Assembly: GCF_001677435.1 (NCBI RefSeq)
Contig: NZ_CP016268.1
Coordinates: 496,001 to 560,000 of the forward strand
Length of the DNA stretch: 64,000 bases
DNA from: Woeseia oceani
Lineage (GTDB): Bacteria; Pseudomonadota; Gammaproteobacteria; Steroidobacterales; Woeseiaceae
Direction: 5' to 3'
Each line of letters opens with the position of its first letter. Within the stretch, counting starts at the first letter, position 1. The notes beneath the pieces were generated by a model. It worked only from the letters and a program-made list of their open reading frames with translations. It did not search any database and was not told the DNA's origin. This document shows positions 17,800-26,477 of this stretch, one piece after another. A program made the position numbers and the translations under genes.

Positions 17800-18111
17800 A
17801 GGTTTCGGTGTTCCAGCGCTTCCCGCCTTGCCCGGTTGTTCGAGGTCTGATGGCGGGTCGCCGGTGCTTTGTAATCAGTCGAAGAAGGCAAAATAGCGAA
17901 GCCCGCCTTGTCCCGGTAGAGCCATAGCGAACCCTTTTTTGGCACCAGGCCATGCGCTATTCGGGTTCGACTAATGCCCGCGTTGCCAGTGCCGGCTGGC
18001 AGACTCTGGCAGGCGCTCTGGTACAAAAAGTTACCGCGCTTTGGTTCTTTTCCGCTCCTCGCAGGGGGCTTATCGTCTGCTCATTGTTTACTGTTGCGCT
18101 GGAGCCGGGAA
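17800..18111. promoter_or_regulatory. Divergent control region between pta and tpa
   Basis: A 312-base non-coding interval. It holds the shared motif TTGGCACCA at 17939-17947 near its middle, flanked by an inverted repeat CGAACCC (17928-17934) and GGGTTCG (17963-17969). Another interrupted palindrome, GGTA-CAAAAAGT-TACC, lies at 18020-18035. GGAG before 18112 is the tpa ribosome site. Divergent promoters are expected but I do not see clear -35/-10 pairs. Confidence 0.5.
17939..17947 (+). promoter_or_regulatory. Candidate taurine-regulon operator, copy 2 (pta/tpa)
   Basis: TTGGCACCA preceded by a run of T and followed by GG. It lies 139 bases upstream of the pta start and 164 bases upstream of the tpa start, so one site could serve both genes. 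Confidence 0.45.
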
Positions 18112-19500
18112 ATGCAGGCGATCGAGAAGAATCAGAGTTACGACGACATCAAACGGATGGATCGCGACGGTGTCTGGCATCACCTGACGCAGCACAGTGT
18201 TTTCGAGCACAAGTACCCGACGATCATGGCGCGTGCCGCTGGCATGAACATCTGGGATATCGACGGCAACCAGTATCTCGATGCCGTATCCGGTGGACTG
18301 TGGACCGTCAATGTTGGCTACGGACGCGAAAGAATCGCCAATGCTGTGCGTGATCAACTGGTTGAGATGTGCTATTTCGCCGGAGTTTCCGGAACGATCC
18401 CCGGCGCGTTGTTTGCCGATAAATTGCTGAGCAAGATGCCCGGTCTGTCGCGGGTCTATCTGTCGAGTTCCGGATCGGAAGCCAATGAGAAAGCTTTCAA
18501 GATCGTTCGCCAGATTGCGCATCTGCGGCACAACGGACAAAAGCACAAGATCATCTACCGCGAACGTGATTACCACGGCACGACAATCTCGACGCTCAGC
18601 GCATCGGGCCAGGAAGAACGGCGCGGGCAGTACGGTCCGTTCACGCCGGGGTTCGTCGAGATGCCTCACTGCTCCCGCTATCGAAGTCAGTATGGCGATG
18701 TGCACGACTACGGTGAGCGGGCCGCCCGTGAGTTGGAAGCTGTAATCCAGCGCGAGGGGCCGGACAGTGTCGGCGCAGTGATTCTCGAGCCGATTACCGC
18801 GGGTGGCGGGGTCATCACTCCGCCAGAGGGCTACTGGAAAATCATTCAGGAGATCTGCCGGCAGTACCAGCTGCTGCTGATTCTGGACGAGGTGGTGTGT
18901 GGTGTCGGGCGGACCGGCAAGTGGTTTGGCTATCAGCACTACGACGTACAACCCGATATCGTCACGATGGCCAAAGGTGTTGCATCGGGCTACGCGCCGA
19001 TTTCCTGCACCGTCACTACCGAGGATGTGTTCCAGCAGTTCGTCGCCGACCCGGCAGACCGAATGGCCTACTTCCGCGATGTGTCAACGTTCGGTGGTTG
19101 TGCCTCGGGACCGGCCGCTGCGCTGGAAAACCTGCGCATCATCGAGGACGAAAGCCTGCTTGATAACGTCGTCGATATGGGTGCTTACCTGATGGATCGC
19201 CTTCTCGAGCTGAAACAACGGCATGCCATGGTCGGTGACGTGCGTGGCAAAGGGCTTTTTGCAGGTCTGGAGCTGGTCAGCGACCGGCATACCAAAGAAC
19301 CGGTTGCCGAAGCCGTTGTTGCCGGCATAGCCGCCGACTGTATGGCGCATGGCGTGATCATCGGCCGCACTAACCGGAGCTTCCAGAAGTTCAACAACAC
19401 ATTGGCCCTGAGCCCGGCGTTCATTGCCAATCAACGGGACATCGATGCCATTGTGGATGCGTTGGATGCCGCCCTTGGGCGGGCAACAGGACCCGTTTGA
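18112..19500 (+). CDS. tpa: Taurine-pyruvate aminotransferase (class III)
   Basis: A 462-residue PLP aminotransferase that would convert taurine and pyruvate to sulfoacetaldehyde and alanine. Residues GSEANEKAF (121-129) bind the cofactor phosphate, LILDEVVCG places Asp259, and Lys288 in TMAKGVASGYAP is the Schiff-base lysine. The N-terminus DRDGVWHHLTQH and the overall form fit the Tpa/omega-aminotransferase group. I chose ATG 18112 over the longer frame from 17974 because GGAG precedes it and the family starts here. The taurine assignment rests mainly on the xsc, pta and MocR neighbours; beta-alanine or another omega-amine is the alternative. Confidence 0.85.
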   Translation: MQAIEKNQSYDDIKRMDRDGVWHHLTQHSVFEHKYPTIMARAAGMNIWDIDGNQYLDAVSGGLWTVNVGYGRERIANAVRDQLVEMCYFAGVSGTIPGALFADKLLSKMPGLSRVYLSSSGSEANEKAFKIVRQIAHLRHNGQKHKIIYRERDYHGTTISTLSASGQEERRGQYGPFTPGFVEMPHCSRYRSQYGDVHDYGERAARELEAVIQREGPDSVGAVILEPITAGGGVITPPEGYWKIIQEICRQYQLLLILDEVVCGVGRTGKWFGYQHYDVQPDIVTMAKGVASGYAPISCTVTTEDVFQQFVADPADRMAYFRDVSTFGGCASGPAAALENLRIIEDESLLDNVVDMGAYLMDRLLELKQRHAMVGDVRGKGLFAGLELVSDRHTKEPVAEAVVAGIAADCMAHGVIIGRTNRSFQKFNNTLALSPAFIANQRDIDAIVDALDAALGRATGPV

Positions 19501-19511
19501 GGATACGCGTC

Positions 19512-20813
19512 TTACGGCTTGCGGTAGGCCGGCGGTCGGGCATCGTCAGTTGCGAGGTAGCGGTCCCGCAATAAGGTTTGCCGGGACACTCTCGGTACGA
19601 TTTCCCCGTCAATGATGACCTCTGCAGGGAAACTGCTCAGCTCAAAAGGGTCGTCGCGCCAAACAACAATGTTGGCGCGCTTGCCTGGCTCGATACTGCC
19701 GACTTCGTCATCAACGCCGTAGACCTTGGCGGGTGCAAGCGTTACTGCACGGAGCGCAGTGTCCCAGTTGAGACCGTTTGCGACGGCGATGCCAGCTGCC
19801 TGAGTAATGTTGCGCGCATTGTGATTGTGGCGGCTGCTGTTCGCATCGAGCACTACCTCCACACCCGCCGCAGCCAGCAACGCGGCATTGTCGAGGCGCG
19901 CATTGAAATGGTCAAAGCCGGTAGGCAGATTCGCGCTCGCATCGACGATGACCACCGTGCCGGTCGCGGCCAGTTTGTCGGCCAGGAGCCAGCCTTCGGC
20001 ACCGCCGACGATGACAAGCCGGATGCCGAATTGAGCGGCGAGGTCTACGATGCCGGCCATGTCGCTGGCGCGGTTAACGTAAACAAGCAAGGGCGTATCG
20101 CCTGCGAGCACGGGTTGCAGTGCGATGAGATCCGCCTCGCTTAGTGAATACTCGCTGGTATCCGGCTGTGTGATTCTCCACGCGGAGTAGTCCTTTGCAT
20201 CGGCAAGCGCTGTTCGCAGTTTTTGCAGTGCCATTGCCCGGGACGAGCCGGCGCGTGTCGCGCCACTGACACCGAGGTAGGCAACCATCATCGCCCGTTG
20301 TTTGATGACGGCCGGCGCGTGCGGTCCAAGGTGAACGATGGCGCCGGTGCCGGAGAATACCGAGGCGCTGCCGTCCGCGTCCGTGCTGTCGTTGGCCGTC
20401 GGCGTCACCGCAGCCTGTGTGATGCCCGCGATTCTGGCGACCGGGATCAGCGTGGAGTTCGGATTGAAGGCCGTGGCAACATCGAACGAGGCGGAAAACT
20501 GAAAGCCACGACGAACGGAATCAACAGACGATCCAACGGATTTGACTTCGATCAGACCCAGTTGCCCGAGCGGCGTGAACAGTCCTGGCGTCACCATGCG
20601 ACCTTGCGCGTCGATGACGATGGCGTCATCACGGCCAGTCGGAAGCGGCTCGCCCACGTGCGTAATACGACCATCGTCGATGACGATGCTGGCGTTTTTC
20701 AGCACGCCCTGCGGGCCGACCGTGTGCACAGTCGCGTTTCTGATGACCAGTGTTTCTGCCAGCAATGCGCCCGGCAACAGGGCGAGCGAGAGGGCGATGT
20801 GGCGAATTTTCAT
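19512..20813 (-). CDS. Exported amidohydrolase-like protein lacking the HxH metal motif
   Basis: A 433-residue protein of the amidohydrolase (imidazolonepropionase-like) superfamily with a signal peptide (residues 1-19, ALLAE). The usual PGxIDxHxH strand reads PGLFTPLGQLGL at 77-88, so both metal-binding histidines are missing. The C-terminal part TLAPAKVYGVDDEVGSIEPGKRANIVVW is well conserved. It overlaps the upstream, metal-competent paralogue by four bases (ATGA). Such pairs suggest a hetero-oligomer in which this subunit is structural or regulatory; that is inference. It is convergent with tpa, 11 bases apart. Confidence 0.85.
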   Translation of the reverse strand: MKIRHIALSLALLPGALLAETLVIRNATVHTVGPQGVLKNASIVIDDGRITHVGEPLPTGRDDAIVIDAQGRMVTPGLFTPLGQLGLIEVKSVGSSVDSVRRGFQFSASFDVATAFNPNSTLIPVARIAGITQAAVTPTANDSTDADGSASVFSGTGAIVHLGPHAPAVIKQRAMMVAYLGVSGATRAGSSRAMALQKLRTALADAKDYSAWRITQPDTSEYSLSEADLIALQPVLAGDTPLLVYVNRASDMAGIVDLAAQFGIRLVIVGGAEGWLLADKLAATGTVVIVDASANLPTGFDHFNARLDNAALLAAAGVEVVLDANSSRHNHNARNITQAAGIAVANGLNWDTALRAVTLAPAKVYGVDDEVGSIEPGKRANIVVWRDDPFELSSFPAEVIIDGEIVPRVSRQTLLRDRYLATDDARPPAYRKP

Positions 20814-22195
20814 GGTTGTGCCTCGTGCAGGCTGGTCGTCCCGAGGCTGAAATCAGAGACCGGGTTCGCACTTTGGTCGTCAAGGTCAAATGCGACGGCG
20901 CCATCGATGTACACCCGCACAGGCCGGGCGTAAACGCTGAACGGATTGTGACTCCAGAGCACCAGGTCAGCCATTTTGCCCGGTTCGACGGTGCCGGTTT
21001 GCTCGAGTATTCCCAGTGCTTCGGCGGCGTTCTTCGAGATCCACTGAATGGCGTGTTCGGGAGCTATCTCGATATCGACTTCGGCCGCGGCACGCATGAT
21101 TTTTGCGGCTTCCTGATTCAATCGCTGGATGCCGACCTTGCTGTCGGAATGCACTACGACGCAGGCGTCGGCCTGATCCAGAATTACCCCGTTCGCCGGT
21201 ATGCCGTCGAAGGCCTCCATTTTTGCGCCCCACCAATCCGCCCAGATCGCGGAGCAGATGCCGTTGTCTCTTAACTTGTCGGCAATTTTGTAGGCTTCGA
21301 CCGCATGGTGGAACGCGGTGATCTGGTAGCCAAACTCGTGGGCGACGTCGATCATCAGCGACATCTCGTCGGCACGGTAGCAATGGTTGTGAACGAGAAT
21401 CTCGCCATTCAATGCGCCGGCGAGTGTCTCCAGCTCGAGGTCGCGTTTGGGCTTTTTGCCGTGGCCCTCGGCATGGGCCTGCAGCTTGTCGCGGTATTCG
21501 GTGGCATCGATCCAGGCCTCGCGCACAACGGCAATATTGCCCATGCGCGTAGCTGGCGAACGTCGGCGACTCTTGTACAGCCGTTTCGGGTTTTCGCCAC
21601 ACGCCATTTTCATGCCGTACGGCGCGTCCGGGAATTTCATGTCCATGACGGACACACCGGGCACTGCCTTCAAGGTTACGCCGCGGCCGCCAAACAGGTT
21701 GGCGGAACCGGGCAGTATTTGCAGCGTGGTGATACCGCCGGCCAAAGCTGTAATGAAGGCCGGGTCCTGCGGCCAGACACTGTGTTCCGCCCAGACTTCT
21801 GCCGTGTTGGGCGCAACGGATTCGTTGCCGTCCGAGTGGCCTTCGACACCGGGATTGGAGTAAACCCCAATGTGCGAATGCACGTCGATGATGCCGGGAG
21901 TCAGCCACAGGCCACTCGCGTCGTATTCGCTGGCGGCCCCTGCAGCAAGGTCGCTGCCCACCTGGCGGATTCGGCCGTCTGCAATCAGTACATCGCCATG
22001 CTCCAGCCGCTGACCGGTGCCGGTCAGAATCGTCGCATTCTTCAATAGTACGGCTTGTGCCGGCAGTGGTTGGTAACTGCTGGCAAACGGAACCCTGTCC
22101 GTCGCGGGCCCGGTTTCGGACTCAGCGCCAAAGGCGATGAGCGGCAATGCCACGGCGGCCAGACCGAGGCAGCGACGAACAGCTGAGCGCACCAT
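20810..22195 (-). CDS. Exported metal-dependent amidohydrolase
   Basis: A 461-residue amidohydrolase with an N-terminal export signal (about residues 1-24, IAFGAES). The metal pair is His106 and His108 in PGIIDVHSHIG; later ligands are likely in EILVHNHCYRADE, ITAFHHAVEAY and CVVVHSDSKVG. It lies only three bases after the xsc stop codon and overlaps the next amidohydrolase by four bases, so xsc and both hydrolases form one operon. This genetic coupling suggests hydrolysis of an amide or related bond that releases the substrate for the taurine route. The reaction is not known. Confidence 0.88.
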   Translation of the reverse strand: MVRSAVRRCLGLAAVALPLIAFGAESETGPATDRVPFASSYQPLPAQAVLLKNATILTGTGQRLEHGDVLIADGRIRQVGSDLAAGAASEYDASGLWLTPGIIDVHSHIGVYSNPGVEGHSDGNESVAPNTAEVWAEHSVWPQDPAFITALAGGITTLQILPGSANLFGGRGVTLKAVPGVSVMDMKFPDAPYGMKMACGENPKRLYKSRRRSPATRMGNIAVVREAWIDATEYRDKLQAHAEGHGKKPKRDLELETLAGALNGEILVHNHCYRADEMSLMIDVAHEFGYQITAFHHAVEAYKIADKLRDNGICSAIWADWWGAKMEAFDGIPANGVILDQADACVVVHSDSKVGIQRLNQEAAKIMRAAAEVDIEIAPEHAIQWISKNAAEALGILEQTGTVEPGKMADLVLWSHNPFSVYARPVRVYIDGAVAFDLDDQSANPVSDFSLGTTSLHEAQP

Positions 22196-22198
22196 TGT

Positions 22199-23953
22199 TC
22201 AGACGTACTGCTGGTATTTTTCGAGGTAGCGCACGGGCTTCGACAGGGCATCCCGACGGAACGGGTCGCCCAGTTCCTGGGTGCACATCACTTCGACTAT
22301 CGTCGTGGCACCGTCTTTCTGTTGAGCTTGCAAGGCGTCATCGAGTGCCGGACCGACATCGGCTACATCGCTGACCGTTATGCCGTTGGCGCCCATCGCG
22401 CGAGCAATTCCAGCGAAGCTCTGATTCTCCAGTTCGCCGCCAACGAAGCGGCGGTTGTAGAAGTCCACCTGGTTTTTCTTCTCGGCACCCCACTGGCCGT
22501 TGTTGAATACAACGGCAGTCACCGGAATGTTCTCACGCACGCAGGTCATGGTTTCCATCAGGCTCATACCCCAGGCGCCGTCGCCGACGTAGGCGACCGC
22601 TGGTCGCTCGGGAGCCGCAACCTTGGCACCGATGATCGTCGGGAACGCGTAACCGCAATTGCCGAAACTCATGGCGGCGAAGAAGCTGCGAGGCTGCTTG
22701 AAGCGCAGGTAGCTGTTCGCGACCGAATTGATATTGCCAATGTCGGTGGAGACCATGGCATCGGTCGGCAAGGCTTTTTCCAGTGCTCGCAAAGCCTGGC
22801 GCGGGTGCATGTAACGTCCATCCGCGGCTTTGATGGCCTCGAGGCTGAACTCGTCCTTTTCGTGTATCCAGTCGTTCAGTTCCTGCTCCCAGGCGCTCTT
22901 TTCATTCTTGATCTGGCTGGCACGTTCGTCCCTGGTGGCATCACAGGCGAGTGTCTCGCTGCTGATGCGGCTCAGGATTGCGTCGGCCGCAGCGCCAGCA
23001 TCACCACAAACACCGACGGCGATCTCTTTGACCAGACCAAGCATCTTGTGGTCCGCGTCGACCTGAATAACGCTGGCATCCTTGGGCCAGTATTCAAGGC
23101 CGTACTGCGGCAAGGTGCCGAAGGGTCCCAGGCGTGTGCCGAGCGCGAGCACGACATCCGCCCTGGAGAGCAAGTTCATGCTGGCTTTCGAACCCTGATA
23201 GCCCAGCGGACCACACCAGAGTGGGTGATCGGCGGGGAAGGAATCGTTGTGCAAATAGCTGTTAACGACCGGTGCGCCGAGTCGCTCGGCGAGCGCCTGG
23301 CATTCGGCAACGGCGTTGGCATTGATGACACCGCCACCGGAAATGATGACGGGAAATTTGGCCCTGGCGAGCAATGCGGCCGCCTGGTCCAGCGCATTTT
23401 TGCCGCCGGCGCCTCGTTCAATACGAATGGGCTCCGGAATCTCAACATTTAGGTCGCCGTAGAAGTAGTCGCGCGGGATATTGAGTTGGGTCGGCCCCAG
23501 GTCCGTGAGCGCGCGATCGAAACAGCGGGCGGTGAACTCAGCCATGCGATTCGGGTTGTTTACATGGCCCTGGTATTTCGTGAATTCCTGGAACACCGGC
23601 AACTGGTTGGCTTCCTGGAAGCCGCCCAGTCCCATGCCCATGGTGCCGGTTTCCGGTGTAACGATGACGACCGGAGAATGGGCCCAGTACGCCGCGGCAA
23701 TGCCGGTAACGCAATTGGTGATGCCGGGACCGTTCTGGCCGATACAGACACCGTGCCGTCCACTTACCCGTGAGAAACCATCGGCCATGTGTGCAGCGCC
23801 TTGTTCATGCACAACCGGGATGAAGCGAATGCCGGCGGGTTCGAAGATATCCATGGCATCCATGAAGGCGGACCCCATGATGCCGAAGATATCGGTAACG
23901 CCTTGTGCCACCATCGTTTCGACAAAGGCTTCGCTGGGGGTCATGCGGGTCAT
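22199..23953 (-). CDS. xsc: Sulfoacetaldehyde acetyltransferase
   Basis: A 584-residue thiamine diphosphate enzyme that turns sulfoacetaldehyde and phosphate into acetyl phosphate and sulfite, the desulfonation step of taurine degradation. The start MTRMTPSEAFVETMVAQ, the DIFGIMGSAFMDAMDIF segment and the catalytic Glu50 in VVHEQGAAHMADG are characteristic of Xsc rather than acetolactate synthase. The ThDP motif runs from GDGAWGMS to FNNGQWG. ATG 23953 is preceded by AGGAG. It heads an operon with two amidohydrolases and follows the TauR-like regulator gene. No sulfite exporter or sulfite dehydrogenase is seen nearby, so sulfite disposal must be encoded elsewhere. Confidence 0.93.
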   Translation of the reverse strand: MTRMTPSEAFVETMVAQGVTDIFGIMGSAFMDAMDIFEPAGIRFIPVVHEQGAAHMADGFSRVSGRHGVCIGQNGPGITNCVTGIAAAYWAHSPVVIVTPETGTMGMGLGGFQEANQLPVFQEFTKYQGHVNNPNRMAEFTARCFDRALTDLGPTQLNIPRDYFYGDLNVEIPEPIRIERGAGGKNALDQAAALLARAKFPVIISGGGVINANAVAECQALAERLGAPVVNSYLHNDSFPADHPLWCGPLGYQGSKASMNLLSRADVVLALGTRLGPFGTLPQYGLEYWPKDASVIQVDADHKMLGLVKEIAVGVCGDAGAAADAILSRISSETLACDATRDERASQIKNEKSAWEQELNDWIHEKDEFSLEAIKAADGRYMHPRQALRALEKALPTDAMVSTDIGNINSVANSYLRFKQPRSFFAAMSFGNCGYAFPTIIGAKVAAPERPAVAYVGDGAWGMSLMETMTCVRENIPVTAVVFNNGQWGAEKKNQVDFYNRRFVGGELENQSFAGIARAMGANGITVSDVADVGPALDDALQAQQKDGATTIVEVMCTQELGDPFRRDALSKPVRYLEKYQQYV

Positions 23954-24133
23954 AGTGTTCTCCTGGCTGGGTCACGCGCGCTCCGCTTTCGGGGTTGGCG
24001 TGCCGACGTTTTCAATTCGTGAGTTTGGAATGCGTCGGTGACAGCTGGTGATAGTTTTCTGACCACGCAAACGCTTGCGCTTCATGATAGGCAAAACGGC
24101 TTGGCGGCAGTTAGAACCAGAGCTGCACAGGAT

Positions 24134-24142
24134 TTGGCACCA
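24134..24142 (+). promoter_or_regulatory. Candidate taurine-regulon operator, copy 3 (xsc operon)
   Basis: TTGGCACCA, 180 bases upstream of the xsc start and one base beyond the stop codon of the MocR-type regulator gene. It lies in the 190-base gap (23954-24143) that should carry the xsc promoter. Confidence 0.45.
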
Positions 24143-24143
24143 G

Positions 24144-25607
24144 CTAGGCGGCGGAATCGTTCATCAATTGGTCGGCGATGCGTCCGAGTTCGCGAATGCC
24201 CGGTTCGATTTTTTCCAGCGGAATCGACGAAAAGCCGAGTCTGAAATAGTTGCGTGGAGGTTCGGCGCCCAGGAAATGGATATCGCCGGCTTCAATGAGA
24301 ATACCCGCGGCGGCGGCGCGCTTGCGCAGCAGTCCGGCATTGAGACCGGCGGGGCCCTGAACCCAGACACACGAACCGCCAACCGATTCCGACAATGTCG
24401 CGCTGGGCATGTAGCTGTTGAGCGCTTGTTTGAGTACAGCGTAGCGCTCCCGGTAGGCGCCGACCAGCGCACGCGTCAATGCATCGTGGTAGCCACGGGC
24501 AAGAAACAGCGCCACTGACCGTTGATTGTTGGCGGCCGGGTGCCTGATCATCAGACGGCGAAGCTGGCGCAACTCTGCAATGAAGCGGGTAGAGCCGACC
24601 ACGTAGCCCATGCGCAGGCCAGGGGCCAGTGTTTTTGACAGGCTGCCGACGTAAATGACCCGCTCGTTGCAATCGAGACTCTTGAGGGCGGGCGTCGGGT
24701 TGTCCGAGAACGCAATTTCACTCTCATAGTCATCTTCGATAATGACGAAACTCGAACTGACTGCCCGTTCGAGCAGTTCGTAACGCCGCTGCAGCGACAT
24801 CGTTATTGTCGTCGGCGACTGGTGACTGGGAGTGGCGTACAGGTAATCGCATTCGTCGATGTCCGGCGAGAGGATCAGGCCGTTTTCATCGATAGGCAGG
24901 CCGCGGATCCGGGCGCCACTCAACGAGGCAATGTTTCGAAAATCGACGTAGCCGGGATCTTCGATACCCACCGTGACATCCGCTGACAGCAGCAAGCGCG
25001 CCAGCATGTACAGTGCATGCTGTGCGCCCACGGTGATCAGTATCTGATCGGGTTCCGCCCAGATTCCGCGCCGCGGCAGTATCTGCTTGTGTATCTGATC
25101 GATCAGTACTGAGTCATCGTTGTCCACGTGATCGTTGGCCCAGTCACGTATCGCGCCAACGCTGACTGCATCGCGACAACATTCCCGCCAGTGATTGGTC
25201 GGAAACAGGCTGTGATCGACTTGCCCGTAGATGAACGGGTATTTGTAGTGCTGCCAGTCCTGCGGCTTTCTGATGTTGCGCTGCTCGGAAAGGCTGATTT
25301 TCAGGCGACTGTCCCAGTCCGGCGTCTGCGCGTTTTCGACCGGCTCCGGGACCGGGCGGCTGACTGGGATTTGATTCAGGAACTCGGGATTGACGAAATA
25401 GCCACTGCGTTCGCGCGACAACAGGTAGCCGTCTTCTTTCAGGCGCTGGTAGGCCAGCGTAACCGTGTTGCGGGCAACGCCTAGCTGGCTGGCCAGAATG
25501 CGACTGGGTGGTAGCGGCGTTTCGGCTGTGATGTGACCCTGCGCGATAGCGGCGACGATCTGTTCAACAATCTGCTTCTGCAGGCTGGCACCGCTCTTGG
25601 CCTTCAA
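24144..25607 (-). CDS. tauR: MocR/GntR-family regulator, TauR-like
   Basis: A 487-residue regulator with an N-terminal GntR winged helix (PLPPSRILASQLGVARNTVTLAYQRL, about residues 31-56, is the recognition region) and a C-terminal aminotransferase-like domain. The PLP-binding lysine lies in VGSLSKTLAPGLRMGYV and the DYLYATPSHQSPT segment is present. The frame opens with TTG at 25607; an in-frame stop lies upstream with no ATG between, so TTG or a rarer start must be used. Its position beside xsc fits TauR, which controls taurine genes in Rhodobacter. It could instead sense another amine. Confidence 0.82.
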   Translation of the reverse strand: MKAKSGASLQKQIVEQIVAAIAQGHITAETPLPPSRILASQLGVARNTVTLAYQRLKEDGYLLSRERSGYFVNPEFLNQIPVSRPVPEPVENAQTPDWDSRLKISLSEQRNIRKPQDWQHYKYPFIYGQVDHSLFPTNHWRECCRDAVSVGAIRDWANDHVDNDDSVLIDQIHKQILPRRGIWAEPDQILITVGAQHALYMLARLLLSADVTVGIEDPGYVDFRNIASLSGARIRGLPIDENGLILSPDIDECDYLYATPSHQSPTTITMSLQRRYELLERAVSSSFVIIEDDYESEIAFSDNPTPALKSLDCNERVIYVGSLSKTLAPGLRMGYVVGSTRFIAELRQLRRLMIRHPAANNQRSVALFLARGYHDALTRALVGAYRERYAVLKQALNSYMPSATLSESVGGSCVWVQGPAGLNAGLLRKRAAAAGILIEAGDIHFLGAEPPRNYFRLGFSSIPLEKIEPGIRELGRIADQLMNDSAA

Positions 25608-25663
25608 ATGAAAAAGTTGATAAATGCGTACAACTCCACAGCGTGTTGATCAGGTTGAGCGCA

Positions 25664-25675
25664 TTGTAACTACAA
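25664..25675 (+). promoter_or_regulatory. Palindrome upstream of the MocR-type gene
   Basis: TTGTAACTACAA is a perfect inverted repeat of TTGTA with a two-base centre, 57 bases upstream of the regulator start; a further TACAA lies at 25629-25633. It may be an autoregulatory site. The rest of the 260-base gap 25608-25867 shows nothing else recognisable. Confidence 0.35.
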
Positions 25676-25867
25676 GTCGAGGCGCAACTGCAATGCTGCC
25701 ACCTGCCGATGCCGGTCGGCGTGATGGACTGTTCGTCGCTTGCGAATGATCACCACAAGTATCAGCGTGCATTCGTATTTCAGTTTGTCTGCCGCGAACA
25801 GCAGCGGGTACCGCCGGCACCGCGGTAAACAAATTCTGCCCGGCGGCCGGGCATCCGATTTTCAGAA

Positions 25868-26458
25868 TTACGCAGGAATTGCCGTCGCACGTTTGCCGCA
25901 ACGACGTTGCCGGGCGATTTCGCAGCCGGGACAGGTGTGGTGATCCAGCGCATACGCATCCTGTACGTAGCGGGTGTTGCAGTCAGTACAGATAGACAAC
26001 ACCAGCTCGTCATTCCGCGAGATGTTTTGCAGCAGATTCCAGGCCCATTCAAAGTTCAGTTGTGGCCGGCGGTGCAACAGTTGGTAGGTCTCGAACGCGC
26101 GACACAAGCGGTGGCCATACTCGACATCAGGGCGGGGCCAGCAAGGGTGTATCGCGTTTTCATGGTCAATGCGCAGCAGCAGATTGGCGCAGAACAGTGC
26201 CACCAGGGTGCTTGCTTCCAATTGATAGAACGGGTTCTTGACGAACAGAGTGACCTGTTGCGGTGACTTGCCGCGTCGGCGGCGGATCTGCGGGCCGCGC
26301 TGATCGCGGAAATAGGTCGCGTACACTTTGCGAATCCGGTCGTCACTCAGGCCGGTGCAGTCACGGATGGTACGGGTGCGGGCCTCGTGACGAATCATGC
26401 GCAGCGCCAGCTCGAAGCGGCAACGCTCAGAGGCGTAACGGTCATCGGTCAGTCGCAT
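25868..26458 (-). CDS. FlhC-like transcriptional regulator
   Basis: A 196-residue protein resembling FlhC, the zinc-binding half of the flagellar master activator FlhDC. A helical N-terminus with RIRKVYATYFRD (residues 41-52) is followed by the middle helix bundle, and the C-terminal zinc site is Cys157, Cys160, Cys176 and Cys179 (CTDC and CPGC), like the two CxxC pairs of FlhC. AGGGGA precedes the ATG at 26458. No flagellar gene is visible around it, so its targets may not be flagellar. It is divergent from the next gene. Confidence 0.7.
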   Translation of the reverse strand: MRLTDDRYASERCRFELALRMIRHEARTRTIRDCTGLSDDRIRKVYATYFRDQRGPQIRRRRGKSPQQVTLFVKNPFYQLEASTLVALFCANLLLRIDHENAIHPCWPRPDVEYGHRLCRAFETYQLLHRRPQLNFEWAWNLLQNISRNDELVLSICTDCNTRYVQDAYALDHHTCPGCEIARQRRCGKRATAIPA

Positions 26459-26477
26459 TTCTTTCCCCTTATGCTAG

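Noticed and set aside
22199-23953. Acetolactate synthase or another generic ThDP enzyme
   Set aside because: The GSAFMDAMDIF and QEANQLPVFQEFTKYQ segments and the tpa/pta neighbours fit Xsc specifically.
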